From CAYVFC01 sp964450715 (GTDB taxonomy: Bacteria > Myxococcota_A > Polyangia > Polyangiales > JAFGIB01), in the NCBI GenBank assembly GCA_964450715.1, contig CAYVFC010000200.1, forward strand, positions 1 through 11,714: DNA of 11,714 nt, written 5' to 3'. Position numbers and translations under genes: made by a program. How positions within the stretch are numbered: the stretch's first letter is position 1; the number at the start of each line of letters is the position of its first letter. This document shows, in pieces, positions 8,417 through 11,714 of this stretch. The notes under the pieces are model-generated. The model had not been told where the DNA came from, made no database searches, and saw only the letters and a list, made by a program, of their open reading frames with translations.

Positions 8417-9223
8417 TCAACCGGGGGTGTTGATGTCGCGGATATCCCAAACACACCGAACGTCCAATTCCATATCCTCCGTGACAATCATACTCCCCAG
8501 AGCGGCCCCTTCAAAAGCCATCAGCCACATGCGGGAAGCATCGCCACTCATTATGGACGAGGACCAGAATGGATGGACACAACCTTCGCCGAGTGCCGCT
8601 GGCCAGTAACACCCGTTCACGCCTGGACCTTCACCGGGCGGGCAGGGCAAGCATTCGATGGCGCCACTGCAGGTGTTTTCCAGGCATTCGGGATCCGATA
8701 CCCCGCAGGCACTCGCGGTGAAGTCCGCGGTAGGCACTCGATCAACACAGCCCCTGACGAGGGCAACCAACTCGTCAATCTTCGGCAGTCTCCAATCGTC
8801 ATACCCTTCCCATTGAAGATTGGCGCAGTAGTCAACCGCCGAGTCGTAGCGTTGCAGGTTCGCCTCGGAGATGTTCTGCCACATGACCCCGTTGCCTTCA
8901 TCCACCCACACCGGTGATAGGATACAGTCAGGGTACTGTGCATTGTCACCGAGGCAGGCACCGCAATCCGCGGCCATGTACGGATTGTCGCACGTGCAAA
9001 GCCCCGCCCCACAGGTGCCGTGGCCGTGGCACGGATCCGGAACGCACAGGTCGGAATCCACTGATTCCTTATCACCGTCCCCCGCATCAGTATCGGTACC
9101 CGAGCCCGCGTCCGTATCGACGTCGGTGTCCGCATCCCCATCACCGGACGACCCGCCATCGTCGCCACAGCCCCACAGCCCGGAAAGCAGGAAAAACAAC
9201 GCGACAAACGGTAGGTGTTTCAA
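8417..9223 (-). CDS. Lipoprotein with EGF-like and Lcl/DUF1566 domains
   Basis: 268 residues from a TTG at 9223, the only plausible start: the frame has a stop seven codons upstream, and AGGTG precedes the TTG. MKHLPFVALFFLLSGLWGC is a lipoprotein signal (Cys19). Residues 21-58 are an Asp/Thr/Gly linker typical of myxobacterial lipoproteins, possibly calcium-binding. Residues 60-90 (CVPDPCHGHGTCGAGLCTCDN) are EGF-like. Residues ~104-259 match the Lcl C-terminal/DUF1566 domain (PF07603): WQNIS, AVDYCANLQWEGYDDWRLPKIDEL, FWSSS and VRCVWD at the end. This domain occurs in secreted bacterial proteins, often with ligand- or surface-binding roles. The gene starts 10 nt after the H-NOX stop, so the two are probably co-transcribed and translationally linked. 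Confidence 0.88.
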   Translation of the reverse strand: MKHLPFVALFFLLSGLWGCGDDGGSSGDGDADTDVDTDAGSGTDTDAGDGDKESVDSDLCVPDPCHGHGTCGAGLCTCDNPYMAADCGACLGDNAQYPDCILSPVWVDEGNGVMWQNISEANLQRYDSAVDYCANLQWEGYDDWRLPKIDELVALVRGCVDRVPTADFTASACGVSDPECLENTCSGAIECLPCPPGEGPGVNGCYWPAALGEGCVHPFWSSSIMSGDASRMWLMAFEGAALGSMIVTEDMELDVRCVWDIRDINTPG

Positions 9224-9233
9224 CTGGCACCTG

Positions 9234-9773
9234 TTATTTGTTCATTCTTGTGGCCTGGAAAGTGATTTCTAATGTGTCCTCGTTGAGCCATCGGGTTTGG
9301 ATTTCTTCCTTGTAGAACGACGCGGTCGCGATTACCAGAGCCCTGAATAGCTCGTACATCTTGCGCGGCGATTTGTAGCGCATGACCAAAGTATTTGGGT
9401 CCTGGTCCTCGTATTCGAACCGCGGCGGCTTCGCGTCGGCCAGGCTATCTGTCATGGATGTATGCACGAAGTCCATCCGTTTCAGAAAGTCTTTGGCATT
9501 GCGTGAGCTAGCGAAGTACATGTGGTAGAGCTTCTGGGCGTATGTGTTCACCCAATACTCGGCAAATGTCCGGTACACATCCTGCGGCGTGACGCCCAGA
9601 ACTTCACAGGTGCTGTCAATGAGCGCCAGTGTTTCATCGTCGCTCACGTTTTCTAACGTCGAAAAGGTTCGCCAATCCTCGAAACCGCTTTTAACCAAGA
9701 TGGCCTTCCACTTGTCTTCACCGAACCTTTCTTTCACCACCTCCGCCACGCACCGTAAAATGGTACCTTTCAT
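9234..9773 (-). CDS. H-NOX (HNOB) heme nitric-oxide sensor
   Basis: 179 residues from the ATG at 9773, chosen over an in-frame upstream start because a perfect AGGAGG lies 4 nt before it and MKGT is the family N-terminus. It aligns along its length with stand-alone bacterial H-NOX proteins (PF07700): proximal heme ligand His104 in MDFVHTSM, PPRF at 116-119, and the propionate-binding YxSxR as Tyr133, Ser135, Arg137. The distal pocket seems hydrophobic: Leu142, Trp74 and Val9 stand where Thermoanaerobacter H-NOX has Tyr140, Asn74 and Trp9. That pattern predicts NO binding with exclusion of oxygen. H-NOX proteins normally control a partner histidine kinase, cyclic-di-GMP enzyme or chemoreceptor; none is in the window. 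The next gene is the Lcl lipoprotein. Confidence 0.93.
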   Translation of the reverse strand: MKGTILRCVAEVVKERFGEDKWKAILVKSGFEDWRTFSTLENVSDDETLALIDSTCEVLGVTPQDVYRTFAEYWVNTYAQKLYHMYFASSRNAKDFLKRMDFVHTSMTDSLADAKPPRFEYEDQDPNTLVMRYKSPRKMYELFRALVIATASFYKEEIQTRWLNEDTLEITFQATRMNK

Positions 9774-9777
9774 GTTC

Positions 9778-9783
9778 CCTCCT
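9778..9783 (-). promoter_or_regulatory. Ribosome binding site of the H-NOX gene
   Basis: CCTCCT on the plus strand reads AGGAGG on the coding strand, 4 nt before the ATG at 9773. It decides the start in favour of MKGT over the upstream in-frame codon. Confidence 0.85.
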
Positions 9784-9886
9784 AAGTGTCTGTCCATTAA
9801 GGCGTGAAGGACAACAAGAACGGGATCTCCAGAATCGAGCGTAGAAGAACGGACGGAAGTTGTCGAGGGAGAAGGCGGGGACGATC

Positions 9887-9940
9887 GATGGGCGGCGGTC
9901 AGGCGATGGGCGGCGGTCAGGCGATGGGCGGCGGTCAGGC
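9887..9940. repeat. Minisatellite, three perfect 18-bp copies
   Basis: GATGGGCGGCGGTCAGGC occurs three times head-to-tail without mismatch. It lies about 115 nt upstream of the H-NOX start and just at the end of the AbiEi-like fragment; the third copy supplies the fragment's TGA stop (9935-9937). The unit is a multiple of three, so ORFs pass through it, but I see no gene that uses it. Confidence 0.9.
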
Positions 9941-10171
9941 AGCACGTAATCTCGCGATCTCACTAGTGACGTCACTGCGCGGGAGCCCCGTGACTTGGGT
10001 ACGGGTGCCCCGGGGAAATGGCAGATCCAGCGCCTGCGGGATATCGTAGGCGAGTCCGTGGGGAGCCAGCGCAGCGGTGAGGCACAGCGTGGCGTCGGGG
10101 ACGCGCTGTGCGATTTCCAGCGGCTCGAGGTCCGCGGGGTTCCTCGTCGAGACGCACCTTGCTGCCGAGCT
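9935..10171 (-). pseudogene. Fragment of an AbiEi-type antitoxin/regulator
   Basis: A minus-strand frame, open between TGA codons at 10172-10174 and 9935-9937, reads NPADLEPLEIAQRVPDATL, then CLTAALAPHGL, then AYDIPQALDLPFPRGTRTQ. This matches the middle segment of type IV AbiEi-family antitoxins or 'viral defence transcriptional regulators' (DLxEVAxRVPxxVxCLxSALxxHGL...IPxxxxLAIPRG). There is no start codon, no N-terminal helix-turn-helix in this frame, and the C-terminus is lost at the minisatellite. No AbiEii nucleotidyltransferase toxin follows. I judge it a relic; the family call is from memory of the motif. Confidence 0.55.
9965..9976. promoter_or_regulatory. 12-bp perfect palindrome AGTGACGTCACT
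   Basis: A self-complementary dodecamer about 190 nt upstream of the H-NOX start, inside the antitoxin relic. It has the symmetry of an operator for a dimeric regulator, but chance is possible and no matching regulator gene is present. Confidence 0.3.
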
Positions 10172-10305
10172 TCAGGCGCGGCTTCCAGCTCTTGCCCCGG
10201 AGCTCGTGAAGGGCGTCAATCCAGCGCGCGCGAAGTTGGTTGTTTTTGCCGGCTATGCTCGCAAATCCGGGCACAGCCCGCTCGAATACCCCTGGTAAGG
10301 CCTGA

Positions 10306-10687
10306 TCGAGCCACGAGCTGAGCGACATAGAGGCGTACCGGAAGGAGCAGGCGGAGGCTGTTGCCGCGGGGAAAGAGGCGCCCCGCAAGCCGAGCCTGGA
10401 GCGGGGAGAGCGCTTCATCTACGGGGTGCTCTACCCGGAGCGGTGTAAGCTGGCCATCGGGCGGGGCCTGAACGGGCGCTTCCGCATCGCGGAGCTCAAG
10501 GGGCCGTGCAACCAGGCGCCGCACTTGCGGGAGACGGGGCGGGCTCGTCGAGAGCTGGCTGCGCGATTCTTACGAGCCCGGGCCGGCGCAGCGGGTGCGG
10601 TGGCTACAGGTAACCGCGAGTGTTGATCGGGCTGATGCCAGTTTTCACCCTCATGGGACCACCATGGGACCACCCCACGAGGGATGA
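10306..10687 (+). pseudogene. Frameshifted relic of an unrecognised gene
   Basis: Two plus-strand frames look like one broken protein. The first (10306 to ~10540) has no start codon and reads SDIEAYRKEQAEAVAAGKE, then ERFIYGVLYPERCKLAIGRG, then FRIAELKGPCNQAPHLRE. The second, shifted by +1 (from ~10544 to the stop at 10685-10687), reads LVESWLRDSYEPGPAQRVRW and then LQVTASVDRADASF. Both segments have protein-like composition, whereas the first frame past the junction becomes Arg/Ala-rich. The N-terminus is missing after a TGA at 10303. I do not recognise the family. Its position among other debris supports decay. Confidence 0.45.
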
Positions 10688-10717
10688 TCCCGGTTTTTTC
10701 AGGGTCATGGGACCACC
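10652..10717. repeat. Short direct repeats CATGGGACCACC
   Basis: Three exact copies at 10652-10663, 10663-10674 and 10706-10717. The first and third are preceded by related contexts (GTTTTC... and GTTTTTTC...), so a ~54-bp segment appears duplicated and diverged. This is probably a small non-coding repeat at the edge of the relic gene. Confidence 0.55.
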
Positions 10718-10804
10718 TGGACCTGAGTTCAGGGCCTGACCCGGTTCGGCGACCAAGACCTAGGGCAAGCTCCCTCCCGCGGGCGACGTGGGCGCCTACG
10801 GGAG

Positions 10805-10885
10805 GTGCGTATGAGTTATCGGGAGCGGAGGAACCGTATGGAGGAAATCTCCACGTACGGGTCTGGCCGGGGGCCCGGGCCTACC
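10805..10885 (+). mobile_element. Degenerate 3' end of a group II intron (domains V-VI)
   Basis: 10831-10863 folds as domain V: lower stem GAACCGTAT with GTACGGGTC, two-base AC bulge, upper stem GGAG/CTCC and a GAAA-type loop. The usual sequence is GAGCCGTAT...ACGTACGGTTC. The catalytic AGC triad would read AAC here, and its G.U pair has become an A/G mismatch, so splicing activity is unlikely. A GGCC...GGCC hairpin ending in CTACC follows as domain VI (10865-10885). No reverse transcriptase ORF is upstream, so only the tail remains. One reading frame gives EEPYGGNLHVRVW, the known chance translation of domain V. Confidence 0.6.
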
Positions 10886-11229
10886 AAACAATTGGCGTTT
10901 CGAACCAGGCTCAAAGCGGATATATTCGGCATTGCGGATTCCCTGGGAAATTTTGGTTGGTGCCGTGACCCCCAAATCTCCCCAAATCCGCACTTTTTCG
11001 ATCACCCTCAGGCCAAATTCTTGGATCTGAGCCCGGCTGCACCCCTCCGAATTCAGGCAAATCCCTTCCGATCACCGTGGCCGGCCCCTCCCATCAATGC
11101 GCTCCGGGTATACGGTAGCCTGATCCTCGACTACGTCGCAGTAGTAGCGATATGTGACCTTTCCAGCCCCCGCAACACATCATACCATGGCTTCAGCCGT
11201 GGAGGTTAATGCCGCTTCAAAGATACCTC
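10886..11229. other. Region without a convincing gene
   Basis: Open frames on both strands lack start signals and recognisable motifs. The minus strand near 11100-11170 reads VTYRYYCDVVEDQATVYPER, which looks protein-like and may be another coding relic, but I cannot tie it to a family. Confidence 0.4.
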
Positions 11230-11262
11230 AGACTAGGTTTTCGAGGACTACGGCCAAGCGAT

Positions 11263-11340
11263 TCACTCCCAGCAGTCGTAGGTGTAGGTATAGAGTTCGT
11301 CTACCGTGCCGTCGGCGCTGAGGTCCGCCTCTCGGGTTAG
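11263..11340 (-). pseudogene. C-terminal tail of a lost 'YTYDCWE' family gene
   Basis: Inside copy 1 of the 171-bp repeat, the minus strand reads LTREADLSADGTVDELYTYT followed by YDCWE and a TGA, with an in-frame TAG just upstream (11341-11343). Proteins ending in DxDGDGTxD...YTYDCW are a recurrent uncharacterised group in myxobacteria. Only about 26 codons remain, so this is a duplicated gene end rather than a gene. Copy 2 shows the same final residues before it enters the gap. Confidence 0.5.
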
Positions 11341-11455
11341 CTAGTCAACTCGCGGGGCCCGGAAGACTTAACTAGGAAACTAGGACCGTCCCGCTTTTTG
11401 AGACTAGGTTTTCGAGGACTACGGCCAAGCGATTCACTCCCAGCAGTCGTAGGTG

Positions 11456-11555
11456 NNNNNNNNNNNNNNNNNNNNNNNNNNNNNNNNNNNNNNNNNNNNN
11501 NNNNNNNNNNNNNNNNNNNNNNNNNNNNNNNNNNNNNNNNNNNNNNNNNNNNNNN
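11456..11555. other. Assembly gap (100 N) inside the 171-bp repeat
   Basis: Copy 2 matches copy 1 up to the position equivalent to 11284 and resumes at the position equivalent to 11346. The missing sequence should therefore be 61 bases plus a multiple of 171, not 100. Confidence 0.92.
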
Positions 11556-11714
11556 CAACTCGCGGGGCCCGGAAGACTTAACTAGGAAACTAGGACCGTC
11601 CCGCTTTTTGCGCTTTTTGGGAAGACTTAACTAGGAAACTAGGACCGTCCCGCTTTTTGAAGAGGCTTCAAAAACTATTCTTCGGTGCGAGCAGTGAGAG
11701 GCTCGGGCAAGTAT

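Larger units (their letters stand above)
11230..11659. repeat. 171-bp tandem repeat with a nested 40-bp repeat
   Basis: Copy 1 is 11230-11400. Copy 2 begins at 11401 and is interrupted by an N run, then ends at 11610. A third, partial copy of the terminal 40 bp (11571-11610) recurs at 11620-11659 after the linker CGCTTTTTG. The 40-bp end, CTAGGAAACTAGGACCGTCC with flanks, contains internal near-repeats and resembles mobile REP-like DNA (inference). Confidence 0.88.

Noticed and set aside
9887..9940. Possible CRISPR or iteron origin
   Set aside because: Three contiguous 18-bp copies have no spacers, and no replication gene is nearby.
9804..10049. 81-codon plus ORF through the minisatellite (MGGGQA repeats)
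   Set aside because: It exists because the 18-bp unit is a multiple of three; flanking residues are not protein-like and the opposite strand has the antitoxin-like frame.
9972..10418. 148-codon minus ORF overlapping the antitoxin relic in another frame
   Set aside because: No recognisable domain; the portion over 9972-10171 is out of frame with the AbiEi-like segment, though its upstream part (GKNNQLRARWIDALHELRGK) could be another relic.
10796..11005. 69-codon minus ORF starting IEKVRIWGDLGVTAPTKISQ
   Set aside because: It runs antisense into the intron domain V, has no ribosome site, and matches no family I know.

Overview
The window looks like a scaffold from a high-GC member of the Myxococcota (old deltaproteobacterial myxobacteria) or a close relative. 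The clues are Asp-rich 'DADTDTD' lipoprotein linkers, Cys/Asp repeat surface proteins with an EGF module, a 'CKGDRVC..GRC' motif, a vWA lipoprotein, and gene ends of the 'YTYDCWE-stop' type. This assignment is inference. There are two 100-base N runs. Both sit inside tandem repeats and their length is clearly a placeholder.

Layout. 1-127: inverted repeats downstream of the first gene. 128-3489 (minus): one very large Cys-rich lipoprotein made of at least thirteen ~54-residue repeats, a calcium-type EGF module and a ~309-residue unrecognised C-terminal domain; an N run splits it into two frames. 3490-4214: no convincing gene. 4215-4814 (minus): secreted Pro/Ala/Gln-rich protein with two hydrophobic segments. 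4815-5279: non-coding, with short repeats and a hairpin. 5280-5513 (minus): orphan Cys-motif ORF, perhaps a gene remnant. 5601-6869 (plus): vWA-domain lipoprotein. 6988-7082: long REP/MITE-like palindrome. 7137-8252 (minus): metallo-beta-lactamase-fold hydrolase of the NAPE-PLD-like group with a lipoprotein-type N-terminus. 8417-9773 (minus): a two-gene unit, H-NOX gas sensor followed after 10 nt by a lipoprotein with EGF-like and Lcl/DUF1566 domains. 9887-11659: debris with no intact gene: an 18-bp minisatellite, an AbiEi-like antitoxin fragment, a frameshifted ORF, a degenerate group II intron 3' end, and a 171-bp tandem repeat carrying the tail of a lost minus-strand gene.

How the parts relate. 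Three of the six likely intact genes (giant repeat protein, vWA protein, Lcl protein) encode predicted lipoproteins; the MBL hydrolase has a weaker lipoprotein-type signal and the Pro-rich protein has an ordinary signal peptide. So most of the window encodes cell-envelope proteins. The H-NOX is the only clear signalling protein. Residues equivalent to the oxygen-stabilising distal pocket of the Thermoanaerobacter H-NOX appear to be missing, which points to NO sensing. Its only tightly linked gene is a surface lipoprotein rather than the usual histidine kinase, cyclic-di-GMP enzyme or chemoreceptor; this is the most unusual gene pairing here. No CRISPR array, tRNA, rRNA or complete mobile element was seen.
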